Below, piece after piece: positions 48,112-57,249 of a DNA stretch of 64,000 bases. The translations under genes were made by a program, and so were the position numbers. This DNA comes from Stenotrophomonas maltophilia (lineage in GTDB: Bacteria; Pseudomonadota; Gammaproteobacteria; Xanthomonadales; Xanthomonadaceae), in contig DJBL01000004.1 of assembly GCA_002435595.1 (NCBI GenBank), positions 1-64,000 on the forward strand. Direction: 5' to 3'. Below the pieces are notes generated by a model. That model did not search any database and had not been told where the DNA came from. It saw nothing but the letters and a program-made list of their open reading frames with translations. The first letter of the stretch is position 1. Every line of letters begins with the position of its first letter.

Positions 48112-48135
48112 AGCCGACCAACGGTCGGCTCTACC
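48112..48135. repeat. REP-like palindrome (AGCCGACC/GGTCGGCT, then CTAC)
   Basis: AGCCGACC-AAC-GGTCGGCT (48112-48130) followed by CTACC is a typical GTAG/CTAC-type REP. It lies 13 bp before the ggt stop codon (on the opposite strand) and probably doubles as a terminator. Confidence 0.65.
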
Positions 48136-48148
48136 CCGCCGCGTTGGT

Positions 48149-49867
48149 TTAGTAGCCTGCGGCTTGGCCGTCTTTGCGGCTCTCCGAGGCGCCGTAGTAC
48201 ACGCCGGTGTCGGGGTCGCGCAGGATTGCCTGGTAGCCGCCGTAGGGACCGTCGGCGAAGGTGACGCGGTGGCCTTTGCGCATCAGTGCGCGCACCGTCT
48301 CGTACGGGAAGCCGGTTTCCAGGTTGACTTCGCCGCCGTCGCTCATCGCCGTGGCCTGCCCGGTTGGTTCGGTGGAACCTTCGTGCTGGATGCGCGGCGC
48401 ATCGCCGGCTTCCTGCAGGTTCATGCCGAAGTCGACCATGTTCATCACGATCTGCGCGTGGCCCTGCGGCTGCATCGCCCCGCCCATCACCCCGAAGCTC
48501 ATCCAGGGCTTGCCGTCCTTGGTCACGAAGCCGGGAATGATGGTCTGGAACGGGCGCTTGCCCGGCGCGTAGCCGTTCGGGTGGTCTTTCTGCAGGACGA
48601 ACATCTCACCGCGATCCTGCAGGATGAAGCCCAGGCCCGGGGGGGCCATGCCGCTGCCCATGCCGCGGTAATTGGACTGGATCAGCGACACCATCATCCC
48701 GTCCGCGTCGGCCACGGTCATGTAGATCGTGTCGCCTTCCTGCAACTGCCTGGGCGTGCCCGGCTGCACTTCGCGCAGGGCCTTGTCCATCGAGATCAAC
48801 TGGCGTCGCTGCGCCGCGTAGTCTTTCGAGACCAGCCTGGCCACCGGTGCCGGGTGGAAGGCCGGATCGGTGTAGAAGCGCGCGCGGTCGGCAAAGGCCA
48901 GCTTCTTGGCTTCCACGAACAGGTGCACGTGCTCGGGCGAACCGAAGGGGATCTTCGAGAAGTCGTACCCCTCCAGCACGTTGAGGATCTGCAGCGCGGC
49001 GATGCCCTGGCTGTTGGGCGGCAGCTCCCATACGTCATAGCCGCGGTAGTTGCTGCTCACCGGCTCGACCCACTCGCCGTGGTGGCTGGCCATGTCCGCG
49101 TAGCTGAGGTAGCCACCGTTGGCCTTGAAATAGCCGTCGATGGTGCGGGCGATATCGCCCTTGTAGAAGGCGTCGCGGCCGCCGCGGGCGATCTGCTCCA
49201 GGGTGTTGGCCAGGTTCGGGTTCTTCCACATCTCGCCCTTGCGCGGCGCATGCCCGTCGACGGTGAACTGTTCCTTGAAGCCCGGGTACTGCGACAGCCT
49301 GGGCACCGAGCGGTCCCAGTAGTAGGCAATGACCTCGGCCACCGGATGGCCCTCGCGGGCGTAGCGGATGGCCGGGGCCAGGTTGTCGGCCATCGGCTTG
49401 CGGCCGAAGCGCTCGTGCAGGGCGAACCAGCCGTCCACCGCACCCGGCACCGAGACCGGCAGCGGGCCGGTGGCCGGGATCTCCTTGAGCCCGCGGCGCT
49501 GGAACTCGGCCAGGGTCAGTGACTTCGGCGAGCGGCCCGAGCCGTTGTAACCATGGAGCTTCTGCGTCTTCGGGTCCCACACGATGGCAAACAGGTCACC
49601 GCCGACGCCATTGCCGGTGGGCTCCATCAGGCCCAGCGCGGCGTTGGCCGCGATCGCCGCGTCCACCGCCGAGCCGCCGCCCTTCATCACGTCCAGCGCG
49701 ATCTGGGTGGCCAGTGGCTGGGAGGTGGCGGCCATCGCATGCGGGGCGATCACCTCCGAGCGGGTGGCGAAGGGATGGCCGGTGACGCGGTCGGCGGCGA
49801 TGCCGGCGATGGGAAGGGCACACAGCACGGCGGCGGCAAGCAGGCCGCGGGCAAGTCGTCGGGACAC
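48149..49867 (-). CDS. ggt: Gamma-glutamyltransferase
   Basis: The 572-residue periplasmic Ntn hydrolase cleaves gamma-glutamyl peptides such as glutathione. GTG 49867 begins a signal peptide (LARGLLAAAVLCALPIAGIA). Family blocks are GGSAVDAAIAANAALGLMEPTGNGVGGDLF, PGAVDGWFALHERFG and FWGGAMQPQGHAQI-like GVMGGAMQPQGHAQIVMN. Self-cleavage should occur before the Thr of GDTIYM, giving large and small subunits. The GGT active-site SGM loop appears as NYRGMGSGM. An in-frame ATG at 49942 is an alternative start but lacks signal features. Confidence 0.93.
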   Translation of the reverse strand: MSRRLARGLLAAAVLCALPIAGIAADRVTGHPFATRSEVIAPHAMAATSQPLATQIALDVMKGGGSAVDAAIAANAALGLMEPTGNGVGGDLFAIVWDPKTQKLHGYNGSGRSPKSLTLAEFQRRGLKEIPATGPLPVSVPGAVDGWFALHERFGRKPMADNLAPAIRYAREGHPVAEVIAYYWDRSVPRLSQYPGFKEQFTVDGHAPRKGEMWKNPNLANTLEQIARGGRDAFYKGDIARTIDGYFKANGGYLSYADMASHHGEWVEPVSSNYRGYDVWELPPNSQGIAALQILNVLEGYDFSKIPFGSPEHVHLFVEAKKLAFADRARFYTDPAFHPAPVARLVSKDYAAQRRQLISMDKALREVQPGTPRQLQEGDTIYMTVADADGMMVSLIQSNYRGMGSGMAPPGLGFILQDRGEMFVLQKDHPNGYAPGKRPFQTIIPGFVTKDGKPWMSFGVMGGAMQPQGHAQIVMNMVDFGMNLQEAGDAPRIQHEGSTEPTGQATAMSDGGEVNLETGFPYETVRALMRKGHRVTFADGPYGGYQAILRDPDTGVYYGASESRKDGQAAGY

Positions 49868-50095
49868 GGGGTGGTTCCTGATGGGTGGTAGCCCCGCGAT
49901 AGTGGCGGCAGAGCGGCTGCGATGGCATCGGACAATGGTCATGCCAGGGATGGAATCGGCGACGAAATCCGCGCAGAACGCGCCTGCAAAATAGTGAATT
50001 CGGGTTCACCGCAACGCTTTCAACCGCAACCATCCTTGCCTGGCGGGGCTTTGCGCTGGATGCAGTCGAAACTGTTGGAAATATGCCTGCCAGGG

Positions 50096-50101
50096 TTGAC
50101 A
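50096..50101 (+). promoter_or_regulatory. Consensus -35 box upstream of the ilv leader
   Basis: A perfect TTGACA lies 32 bp before the leader-peptide ATG. No good -10 hexamer is visible at 16-18 bp spacing (GTTTTC at best). If used, transcription would begin almost at the ATG, giving a leaderless leader peptide. Confidence 0.35.
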
Positions 50102-50132
50102 GCCTTAAAACCGCTGTGGTTTTCTCGATCTC

Positions 50133-50258
50133 ATGTTGCAGCGCACAGCCATCCGCGAATCCATCGAGCACGCCGACACCGGCGGGGCGTCGATCCGTTC
50201 GCTTCTCGTCCTCGTACTTATTACCCAACCCACAGGTGCGGGACGGACCGGCGTGTAA
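50133..50258 (+). CDS. ilv-leu operon leader peptide
   Basis: This 41-residue ORF ends in TAA at 50256. It contains eight consecutive regulatory codons, Leu-Leu-Val-Leu-Val-Leu-Ile-Thr (residues 24-31), the classic pattern of an ilv attenuator leader sensing charged tRNA-Leu, Val and Ile, plus Thr, the precursor of isoleucine. The codons after the run end just before the antiterminator segment, as in E. coli ilvGMEDA. A ribosome stalled at the run would cover the early stem and let the antiterminator form. No Shine-Dalgarno is visible, consistent with leaderless initiation. Confidence 0.8.
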   Translation: MLQRTAIRESIEHADTGGASIRSLLVLVLITQPTGAGRTGV

Positions 50259-50312
50259 GCAAGACTGCCAGGTATCCATCAAAACCCGCACCCACCCAGG
50301 TGCGGGTTTTTT
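50235..50312 (+). terminator. Transcription attenuator of the ilv-leu operon
   Basis: The terminator is AAAACCCGCACC (50281-50292) with GGTGCGGGTTTT (50299-50310), followed by T to 50312. The same GGTGCGGG occurs at 50235-50242 just after the leader-peptide Thr codons, so it can pair with CCCGCACC (50285-50292) as an antiterminator in place of the terminator. A weak stem between GATCCGT (leader) and ACGGACC is a possible pause hairpin. Confidence 0.85.
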
Positions 50313-50365
50313 CGTTTCAGAGCCCCCTCGTTTTCCCTCCCCCTTCCGAGTTGCCCTCCCCCGCC

Positions 50366-50479
50366 ATGACCCGCCAGCCCGCCACCACCGCCTTCACGCC
50401 CACCGCCCCCACGGCGGATGCATGCGGTTGTGGCGCTGCGCGTGCCACCGCTTCCCCTGACTGGCCGACGCGTCGCTGA
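50366..50479 (+). CDS. Possible second leader ORF before ilvC
   Basis: A 37-codon frame ([15 protein letters not shown]...) starts after the attenuator and ends in TGA at 50477, inside the loop of the next hairpin. It is rich in Ala, Thr and Pro with three cysteines (DACGCG... region) and has no Leu/Val/Ile run. It could be a second leader or incidental; no ribosome site is visible. Confidence 0.3.
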   Translation: MTRQPATTAFTPTAPTADACGCGAARATASPDWPTRR

Positions 50480-50496
50480 CCGTCGGCCATCTTTTT
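50462..50496 (+). terminator. Second terminator-like hairpin before ilvC
   Basis: TGGCCGACG (50462-50470) and CGTCGGCCA (50481-50489) form a perfect 9-bp stem, followed by TCTTTTT. It lies 24 bp before the ilvC ATG, close enough to also affect translation initiation. Confidence 0.6.
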
Positions 50497-50519
50497 ATTT
50501 CCGCCAAAGGACCTCCCCC

Positions 50520-51494
50520 ATGAGCACCAACGACCTGCCCCAGATCAAGATCGCTGTTGTCGGCTACGGCAGCCAGGGCCGCGCGCACGCGCTTAACCTG
50601 CGCGAATCCGGCTTCGACGTCGTCATCGGGCTGCGCCCGGGCGGTCCCACCGAGGTCAAGGCCCAGGCCGACGGCTTCACCGTCAAGGCCCCGGCCGATG
50701 CGGTCCAGGACGCCGACCTGGTCGCCGTGCTGACCCCGGACATGGTCCAGAAGAAGCTCTACGAGGACGTCCTGGCGCCGAACATGAAACAGGGCGCGGT
50801 ACTGCTGTTCGCGCACGGCCTGAACGTGCATTTCGACATGATCAAGCCGCGCCAGGACCTGGACGTGGTGCTGGTGGCGCCCAAGGGCCCGGGCGCGCTG
50901 GTGCGCCGTGAGTATGAAATCGGCCGCGGCGTGCCGTGCATCTGGGCGGTCTACCAGGACAAGAGCGGCAAGGCTGCCGAGTACGCGCTGGCCTACGCGG
51001 CCGGCCTGGGCGGCGCACGCGCCAACCTGATCCAGACCACCTTCAAGGAAGAGACCGAGACCGATCTGTTCGGCGAGCAGGCGGTGCTGTGCGGCGGTGC
51101 TTCGGCGCTGGTCCAGGCCGGCTTTGAAACGCTGGTGGAAGCCGGCTACCAGCCCGAGATCGCCTACTACGAAGTGCTGCACGAACTGAAGCTGATCGTG
51201 GACCTGTTCTACGAAGGCGGCATCACCCGCATGCTGGAGTTCATCTCCGAGACCGCGCAGTACGGCGACTACGTCAGCGGCCCGCGCGTCATCGATGCGG
51301 GTACCAAGGCGCGCATGAAGGACGTGCTGACCGACATCCAGAACGGCACCTTCACCAAGAACTGGGTGGCCGAGTACGAAGCGGGGCTGCCCAACTACAA
51401 CAAGTTCAAGCAGGCCGACCTGGAGCATCCGATCGAGAAGGTAGGCAAGGAACTGCGCGCCAAGATGGTCTGGTTGCAAAGTCAAGCCGCGTAA
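50520..51494 (+). CDS. ilvC: Ketol-acid reductoisomerase
   Basis: The 324-residue NADPH enzyme catalyses the second common step of isoleucine and valine synthesis. It is a short class I form: Rossmann [17 protein letters not shown] near the N-terminus, GLRPGG in the cofactor-specificity loop, and the knotted C-terminal domain with [18 protein letters not shown] carrying the Mg-binding Asp and Glu, then [10 protein letters not shown]. The ATG at 50520 follows AAAGGACC. First structural gene of the operon, 25-40 bp from its leader hairpins and ilvG. Confidence 0.96.
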   Translation: MSTNDLPQIKIAVVGYGSQGRAHALNLRESGFDVVIGLRPGGPTEVKAQADGFTVKAPADAVQDADLVAVLTPDMVQKKLYEDVLAPNMKQGAVLLFAHGLNVHFDMIKPRQDLDVVLVAPKGPGALVRREYEIGRGVPCIWAVYQDKSGKAAEYALAYAAGLGGARANLIQTTFKEETETDLFGEQAVLCGGASALVQAGFETLVEAGYQPEIAYYEVLHELKLIVDLFYEGGITRMLEFISETAQYGDYVSGPRVIDAGTKARMKDVLTDIQNGTFTKNWVAEYEAGLPNYNKFKQADLEHPIEKVGKELRAKMVWLQSQAA

Positions 51495-51533
51495 CCGCGC
51501 GGCTCCCCCACCCGCTTTCGTAAAGGTCACCGC

Positions 51534-53267
51534 ATGAACACCTCCGCACACAGCACCGCGCCCCGCAACGGCGCCCGCTGGTTGACGCAGGCCCTGGAAG
51601 CCGAGGGCGTGCATACGCTGTTCGGCTACCCCGGCGGCACCATCATGCCGTTCTACGACGCCCTGGTGGATTCGGGGCTGAAGCACATCCTGGTCCGCCA
51701 CGAGCAGGGCGCGGCCCTGGCCGCCAACGGCTATGCCCGCGCCAGCGGCCAGGTCGGGGTCTGCGTGGCCACCTCCGGCCCGGGCGCCTCCAACCTGGTG
51801 ACCGGCATCGCCGATGCGATGCTCGATTCGGTGCCGATGGTCTGCATCACCGGCCAGGTCGCCACCCCGCTGCTGGGCACCGACGCGTTCCAGGAACTGG
51901 ACGTATTCGGCTTGACCATGCCGATCGTCAAGCACAGCTGGCTGGTGCGCAGCGTCGATGACCTGCCGCGCGTGGTCCGCGAGGCCTTCCGCATCGCCCG
52001 CGAGGGCCGCCCTGGCCCGGTACTGATCGACCTGCCCAAGGACGTGCAGATCGCCGATGCCTCGCATCTGCCGGTACACGTGCCGGAGGCGGTGAGCCCG
52101 CCGCCGGCACCGCAGGACGCGGCGGTGGCCGCGGCCATCGCCGCGATCGCCGCGGCCGAGAAGCCGGTGATCTACGCCGGTGGCGGCGTGGCCCTGGGCG
52201 ATGCGGTGGAGGACTTCCGTGCCTTCGTCGAGGCCAGTGCGATCCCTACGGTGCTGACCCTGCGCGGGCTGGGCGCGCTGCCGCCGCAGCATCCGCACTA
52301 CCTGGGCATGCTGGGCATGCACGGCACCCGCGCGGCCAACATGGCCGTGCAGGAAAGCGACCTGTTGGTCGTGGTGGGTGCGCGTTTCGACGACCGTGCC
52401 ACCGGCAAGTTGAACGAGTTCGCCCCGTTCGCGCGGGTCATCCACATCGATGCCGATGCGTATGAGATCTCCAAGCTGCGCAGTGCCGACATCGCCGTGC
52501 CGGGCAACGTGGGCAGCGCGCTGCGTGCCTTGACTGCCGCGGCCACCACCCCCGCCTCGCAGGAGGCCTGGCGCAGGCGCTGCGGCATCCATCGCGAACG
52601 CTTCGCCGCCCGCTACGACGCACCGGGCAAGCACATCTACGCCCCGGCGCTGCTGAAGCGGCTGAGCGAGCTGGCCCCGAGCGACGCGATCATTGCCTGC
52701 GACGTGGGCCAGCACCAGATGTGGGTGGCCCAGCACTGCCGCTTCAACCACCCGCGCAACCACCTGACCAGCGGCGCGCTCGGCACCATGGGCTTCGGCC
52801 TGCCGGCGGCGATGGGCGCGCAGTTCGCCTGCCCCGAGCGCACCGTGGTGCTGGTGTCCGGCGATGGCAGCTTCATGATGAACGTGCAGGAGCTGGCCAC
52901 CATCGCCCGCTGCCGCCTGCCGGTGAAGATCGTGCTGCTGGACAACAGTTCGCTGGGCATGGTGCGCCAGTGGCAGGAGCTGTTCTTCGCCGAGCGCTAC
53001 AGCGAGATCGACCTGTCCGACAACCCGGACTTCGCCGCGCTGGCCCAGGTGTTCGGCATCCCGGCCACCCGCATCGAGGCCCGCGACGACGTCGAGGGCG
53101 GCCTGGCCGCACTGCTGGCCCAGCCGGGCCCGGCGCTGCTGCACGTGGCCATCGATGCCCGTGCCAACGTGTGGCCGCTGGTGCCGCCCAACAATGCCAA
53201 CAGCACCATGCTGGAAAGCAACCCTGCCCATCAGTCCCAGGAGTTCCCCAATGCAATACCGGCTTGA
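51534..53267 (+). CDS. ilvG: Acetolactate synthase large subunit
   Basis: The 577-residue thiamine diphosphate enzyme condenses pyruvate with pyruvate or 2-ketobutyrate. Signatures are the catalytic Glu in RHEQGAALAANGYAR, the FAD-associated region (PVLIDLPKDVQ), and the ThDP motif GDGSFMMNVQELAT...NSSLGMVRQWQELFF. Length matches IlvG/IlvI. The last 17 bp overlap the small subunit gene, so they are translated together. It lies 39 bp after ilvC. Confidence 0.96.
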   Translation: MNTSAHSTAPRNGARWLTQALEAEGVHTLFGYPGGTIMPFYDALVDSGLKHILVRHEQGAALAANGYARASGQVGVCVATSGPGASNLVTGIADAMLDSVPMVCITGQVATPLLGTDAFQELDVFGLTMPIVKHSWLVRSVDDLPRVVREAFRIAREGRPGPVLIDLPKDVQIADASHLPVHVPEAVSPPPAPQDAAVAAAIAAIAAAEKPVIYAGGGVALGDAVEDFRAFVEASAIPTVLTLRGLGALPPQHPHYLGMLGMHGTRAANMAVQESDLLVVVGARFDDRATGKLNEFAPFARVIHIDADAYEISKLRSADIAVPGNVGSALRALTAAATTPASQEAWRRRCGIHRERFAARYDAPGKHIYAPALLKRLSELAPSDAIIACDVGQHQMWVAQHCRFNHPRNHLTSGALGTMGFGLPAAMGAQFACPERTVVLVSGDGSFMMNVQELATIARCRLPVKIVLLDNSSLGMVRQWQELFFAERYSEIDLSDNPDFAALAQVFGIPATRIEARDDVEGGLAALLAQPGPALLHVAIDARANVWPLVPPNNANSTMLESNPAHQSQEFPNAIPA

Positions 53268-53511
53268 CCTGGTGCTGGTTCCCGCCGAGGGCGCGCTGCT
53301 GCGCGTGATCGGCATGGCCGAGCGCCGCGGCTTCGCGCCGCGTGCGATCGCCGGCGCGCCCAACGCCGCCGACAACGGCCGCTGGCACCTGCAGATGGTG
53401 GTGGACAGCAGCCGTCCGCCGGAGACCCTGTGCCGCCAGATCGAGAAAATCTACGACTGTGTTTCGGTGCGCATCAGCGCGCTGGAGCCCGGCACCGGAG
53501 TATCGGCATGA
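53251..53511 (+). CDS. ilvM: Acetolactate synthase regulatory subunit (ACT domain)
   Basis: The 86-residue protein is one ACT domain (YRLDLVLVPAEGALLRVIGMAERRGFAPRAI), the size of IlvM. It should bind and activate the large subunit; whether valine inhibits is not visible. It starts inside the ilvG 3' end. Its stop TGA overlaps an ATG (ATGA, 53508-53511), which here opens a small repeat-bearing ORF rather than ilvA. Confidence 0.88.
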   Translation: MQYRLDLVLVPAEGALLRVIGMAERRGFAPRAIAGAPNAADNGRWHLQMVVDSSRPPETLCRQIEKIYDCVSVRISALEPGTGVSA

Positions 53512-53786
53512 ACGCCCGCACCGCTCGCCCGGTGCCGGTACGGAGGTCTCTTCTCGCCGCACAGGGATGTGCAAGTGGTGCGCGTGCAGGATGCATGGCG
53601 TCGCACCGCGCCGCACAGGGATGTGCAAGTGGTGCGCGCGCAGGACGCATGGCGTCGCACCACGCAGCACAGGGATGTGCAAGTGGTGCGCGTGCAGGAT
53701 GCATGGCGTCGCGCAGCGCAGGGACGTCGTGGCACCGCGCAGCGCATGCCGGCGATCACCGTGGCCGGGGGCGAAATGCCCACTAG
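53508..53786 (+). CDS. Small ORF with three 18-residue repeats between ilvM and ilvA
   Basis: This 92-codon frame begins at the ATGA overlap with the ilvM stop and ends in TAG at 53784, 8 bp into ilvA. It holds three repeats of about 18 residues, AAQGCASGARAGCMASH and two near-copies, from the 54-bp DNA triplication. No family is recognised. By position it could carry ribosomes from ilvM to ilvA by coupling at both ends; otherwise it is a by-product of an insertion at the old ilvA start. Confidence 0.4.
   Translation: MNARTARPVPVRRSLLAAQGCASGARAGCMASHRAAQGCASGARAGRMASHHAAQGCASGARAGCMASRSAGTSWHRAAHAGDHRGRGRNAH
53560..53721. repeat. 54-bp tandem repeat, three copies
   Basis: Copies begin at 53560, 53614 and 53668 and each starts CACAGGGATGTGC, where GCACA-GGGA-TGTGC forms a perfect small hairpin. 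A degenerate fourth start appears near 53717. The period is 18 codons, so frames persist through it. It shares the GTCGCACC element with the array at 11.8-13.5 kb, but is otherwise distinct. Confidence 0.85.
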
Positions 53787-54873
53787 CGGCGCCCCGCAGG
53801 AACCGGACGTAGGCGAGGTAAGCGTCGCCGACGTGCTGGCCGCGCAGGCGCGGCTGCGCCGCTACCTGCCGCCCACCCCGCTGCACTATGCCGAGCGTTT
53901 CGGGGTCTGGCTGAAGCTGGAGAACCTGCAGCGCACCGGCTCCTACAAGGTGCGCGGCGCCTTGAACGCGCTGCTGGCCGGGCGTGAGCGCGGCGACGAC
54001 CGGCCGGTGATCTGCGCCTCGGCCGGCAACCATGCCCAGGGCGTGGCCTGGGCTGCCTACCGGCTGGACATGCCGGCGATCACGGTGATGCCGCACGGCG
54101 CACCGGCGACCAAGATCGCCGGCGTCGCCCACTGGGGTGCCACCGTGCGCCAGCACGGCACCAGCTACGACGAGGCCTACGCCTTCGCGCGTGCGCTGGC
54201 CGACCAGCACGGCTACCGGTTCCTGTCCGCCTTCGACGACCCCGACGTGATCGCCGGGCAAGGCACGCTGGGCATCGAGCTGGCGCCGCATGCGCCGGAC
54301 GTGGTGATCGTACCGATCGGCGGTGGCGGGCTGGCCTCCGGGGTGGCGCTGGCGCTCAAATCCCAGGGCGTGCGCATCATTGGCGCACAGGTCGAAGGCG
54401 TGGATTCGATGGCCCGCGCCATCCGCGGCGACGTCCGCGAGATCGCCCCGGTGGCCACCCTGGCCGACGGGGTCAAGGTCAAGATCCCCGGCTTCCTGAC
54501 CCGCAAGCTGTGCAGCGCACTGCTGGATGATGTGGTGATCGTGCGCGAAGCCGAGCTGCGCGAAACCCTGGTCCGACTGGCGCTGGAAGAGCATGTCATC
54601 GCCGAGGGCGCCGGCGCGCTGGCCCTGGCCGCCGGGCGCCGCGTGGCCGGCAAGCGCAAGTGCGCGGTGGTCAGCGGCGGCAACATCGACGCGCTGGTGC
54701 TGGCCCAGCTGCTGGCCGACATCCGCCCGCGCCCGCCGCGCAAACCCCGCCGCCGCGCCAGCGAGCGAACGCGACTACCGCTGCCCACCGCGCTCGCCCC
54801 ACCCAAGATTCCCGCTGCTTCCCCTTCCTTTGTGACCCCATCCGACATCGCTGTCGAGGAGACCTCCTGGTGA
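53776..54873 (+). CDS. ilvA: Threonine dehydratase
   Basis: The PLP enzyme makes 2-ketobutyrate, the isoleucine precursor. PLP-Lys is in [14 protein letters not shown], followed by [13 protein letters not shown] and the Gly-rich [15 protein letters not shown]. The start at 53776 follows GGGGGCGAA; it gives 365 residues. An in-frame extension to GTG 53569 would add the repeat-encoded residues and is unlikely. There is no C-terminal ACT regulatory domain, so it is the short form. The C-terminus ends in a basic tail of about 50 residues; its stop overlaps the leuA start GTGA. Confidence 0.9.
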   Translation: MPTSGAPQEPDVGEVSVADVLAAQARLRRYLPPTPLHYAERFGVWLKLENLQRTGSYKVRGALNALLAGRERGDDRPVICASAGNHAQGVAWAAYRLDMPAITVMPHGAPATKIAGVAHWGATVRQHGTSYDEAYAFARALADQHGYRFLSAFDDPDVIAGQGTLGIELAPHAPDVVIVPIGGGGLASGVALALKSQGVRIIGAQVEGVDSMARAIRGDVREIAPVATLADGVKVKIPGFLTRKLCSALLDDVVIVREAELRETLVRLALEEHVIAEGAGALALAAGRRVAGKRKCAVVSGGNIDALVLAQLLADIRPRPPRKPRRRASERTRLPLPTALAPPKIPAASPSFVTPSDIAVEETSW

Positions 54874-56423
54874 CCACGCCCAACTCCCCCCGCATTAGAA
54901 TTTTCGACACCACCCTGCGTGACGGCGAGCAATCGCCCGGCTGCAGCATGAGCCCGCAGCAGAAACTGGTGATGGCCCGTGCGCTGGACGAGCTGGGCGT
55001 GGACATCATCGAAACCGGCTTCCCGGCCAGCTCGCAGTCCGACCGCGAAGCGATGGCGATGATCGGCCGCGAAGTGCGCCGGCCGACCCTGGCGGTGCTG
55101 TCGCGCTGCCTGGCCGCCGATATCGAAACCTCGGCCAAGGCCCTGGAAGCAGCCGCCAATGCACGCCTGCACGTGTTCCTGTCCACCAGCCCGCTGCACC
55201 GCGAACACAAGCTGCGGATGAGCCGCGAACAGGTTCTGGAATCGGTGCACAAGCACGTCAGCCTGGCGCGCAGCTACATCGATGACGTGGAATTCTCCGC
55301 CGAGGACGCCACCCGCACCGAAGAAGACTTCCTGATCGAGGTGGCCCGCGTGGCCGTGGCCGCCGGTGCCACCACCATCAACCTGCCCGACACGGTGGGC
55401 TTCACCACGCCCGAAGAGATCCGCGGCATGTTCCAGCGGGTGATCGCCGGGGTGCCGGACAGCGACCGCATCATCTTCAGCGCGCATTGCCACAACGACC
55501 TGGGCCTGGCCGTGGCCAACTCGCTGGCCGCCATCGAAGGCGGCGCGCGCCAGGTGGAGTGCACCATCAACGGGATCGGCGAGCGCGCCGGCAACTGCTC
55601 GCTGGAAGAGATCGCGATGGTACTGAAGGTACGCAACGCCTTCTACGAGGAAGACACCCGGATCAACACCCCGCGCATCGTGTCCACCTCGCAGTTGCTG
55701 CAGCGCCTGGTCGGGATGCCGGTCCAGCGCAACAAGGCGATCGTGGGCGCCAATGCGTTCGCACACGAGTCGGGCATCCACCAGCACGGCATGCTGCGCC
55801 ACCGGGGCACCTACGAGATCATGCGTCCGGAAGACGTGGGCTGGGAGTCGTCGCAGATGGTGCTGGGCCGCCACAGCGGTCGCGCCGCGGTCGAACAGCG
55901 CCTGCGTGCGCTGGGCTTCTGGCTGGACGAGGAAGAACTGAAGCACGTGTTCGAGCAGTTCAAGGCGCTGTGCGAACAGCAGCGCGTGGTCACCGACGCC
56001 GACCTGCAGGTCCTGATGCAGGGCAGCGCTACCCAGAACGGCTACCGCCTGGCGTCGATGACCATCAGCGACGTCGGCAGCCGCGCCAACGCGCTGGTGG
56101 AGCTGTCCGACCCGGACGGCAACCGCGTGGCCGAAACCTCGCAGGGCGACGGCCCGGTGGATGCGCTGTTCGGCGCGCTGTCGGCTGCCACCGGCGTGCA
56201 GCTGATGCTGGACAGCTATCACGTGCACAGCGTGGGCATCGGCGCCGATGCGCGCGGCGAGGCCAACCTGAGCGTGCGCCACGACGGCGTGGAGTACGAG
56301 GGCACCGGCACCAGCCGCGACATCATCGAGGCGTCCGCCCTGGCCTGGCTGGACGTGGCCAACCGCCTGCTGCGCCAGCGCAACGCCACCGCCGAACAAC
56401 CCGCGGCCAGCGCCGCAGCCTGA
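54870..56423 (+). CDS. leuA: 2-isopropylmalate synthase
   Basis: The 517-residue enzyme starts the leucine branch by condensing acetyl-CoA with 2-ketoisovalerate. Visible features are [15 protein letters not shown] (metal-binding Asp), the HxH motif in [20 protein letters not shown], and a C-terminal LeuA regulatory domain from about residue 380 ([30 protein letters not shown]), which should bind leucine. It starts at GTG with 4-bp overlap with ilvA. Confidence 0.95.
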   Translation: MTTPNSPRIRIFDTTLRDGEQSPGCSMSPQQKLVMARALDELGVDIIETGFPASSQSDREAMAMIGREVRRPTLAVLSRCLAADIETSAKALEAAANARLHVFLSTSPLHREHKLRMSREQVLESVHKHVSLARSYIDDVEFSAEDATRTEEDFLIEVARVAVAAGATTINLPDTVGFTTPEEIRGMFQRVIAGVPDSDRIIFSAHCHNDLGLAVANSLAAIEGGARQVECTINGIGERAGNCSLEEIAMVLKVRNAFYEEDTRINTPRIVSTSQLLQRLVGMPVQRNKAIVGANAFAHESGIHQHGMLRHRGTYEIMRPEDVGWESSQMVLGRHSGRAAVEQRLRALGFWLDEEELKHVFEQFKALCEQQRVVTDADLQVLMQGSATQNGYRLASMTISDVGSRANALVELSDPDGNRVAETSQGDGPVDALFGALSAATGVQLMLDSYHVHSVGIGADARGEANLSVRHDGVEYEGTGTSRDIIEASALAWLDVANRLLRQRNATAEQPAASAAA

Positions 56424-56432
56424 GGAATTTCC

Positions 56433-57215
56433 ATGAGCGCCTTCGACAGCCGCACCGCCCCCGACCCTGTCCAACAGTGGAACGCCCAGGACTACGCCAT
56501 CGACGCCGGCTTCGTGCCGGTGCTCGGCGGTGCCGTGGCACGGCTGCTCGACCCGCAACGGGGTGAACGCATCCTTGACCTGGGCTGCGGCGACGGGGTG
56601 TTGAGCTTCGACCTGGCCCTCAGTGGCGCGCACATCACCGGCGTGGATGCCTCCCCGGAGTTGATCGAAGGCGCGCGTGCCCGCGGCATCCAGGCCCATC
56701 AGATGGATGCCCACGCGCTGCGCTTCGAGCGCCAGTTCGATGCGGTGTTCAGCAATGCCGCCCTGCACTGGATGCGCGGTGCCGACCAGGTCATCGCCGG
56801 GGTCGCCCGCGCGTTGATCCCGGGCGGGCGCTTCGTGGCCGAGATGGGCGGCCACGGCAACGTGGTGGCCATCACCAGCGCGCTGCAGGCCGCGCTGTGC
56901 AGCAACGGGCACGCCGTGCCAGCCTTCCCCTGGTACTTCCCCAGCGCCGACGAGTATGCCGATCGCCTGCGCGCGCACGGCTTCCAGGTGCGCTACATCG
57001 AAGCACTGGAGCGCCCGACCGTGCTGCCCACCGGCATGCGCGGCTGGCTGCGCACCTTCGCCTCGCCGTTCCTGGCAGGCCTGGACGCGGCGCAGCGCCA
57101 GCACGTCATCGACGATGCCGTCGCGCTGCTTGAACCGACCCAACGCGATGTGCGCGGCCAGTGGACCGCCGACTATGTGCGGCTGCGCTTCGATGCGCGC
57201 CTGCGCACCGTTTGA
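56433..57215 (+). CDS. Class I SAM-dependent methyltransferase inside the leu operon
   Basis: The 260-residue protein has the Rossmann methyltransferase core: [16 protein letters not shown] (motif I, residues 47-62), [16 protein letters not shown] (motif II), and FSNAALHWM. This is the Tam-like trans-aconitate methyltransferase layout, with [17 protein letters not shown] and the conserved PFPWYFPS-like [16 protein letters not shown]. It lies 9 bp after leuA and 34 bp before leuC, so it is co-transcribed. Tam protects aconitase by methylating trans-aconitate; LeuC/LeuD make a similar dehydration chemistry, so a housekeeping role is a tempting inference. The substrate is unknown. Confidence 0.85.
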   Translation: MSAFDSRTAPDPVQQWNAQDYAIDAGFVPVLGGAVARLLDPQRGERILDLGCGDGVLSFDLALSGAHITGVDASPELIEGARARGIQAHQMDAHALRFERQFDAVFSNAALHWMRGADQVIAGVARALIPGGRFVAEMGGHGNVVAITSALQAALCSNGHAVPAFPWYFPSADEYADRLRAHGFQVRYIEALERPTVLPTGMRGWLRTFASPFLAGLDAAQRQHVIDDAVALLEPTQRDVRGQWTADYVRLRFDARLRTV

Positions 57216-57249
57216 CCTCTCTTCCATACGTACCCAGCAAGGCCATTCC

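Noticed and set aside
53569..53775. N-terminal extension of threonine dehydratase through the 54-bp repeats
   Set aside because: The extension starts at GTG without a ribosome site and is repeat-derived; ATG 53776 has GGGGGCGAA upstream and gives a normal N-terminus.
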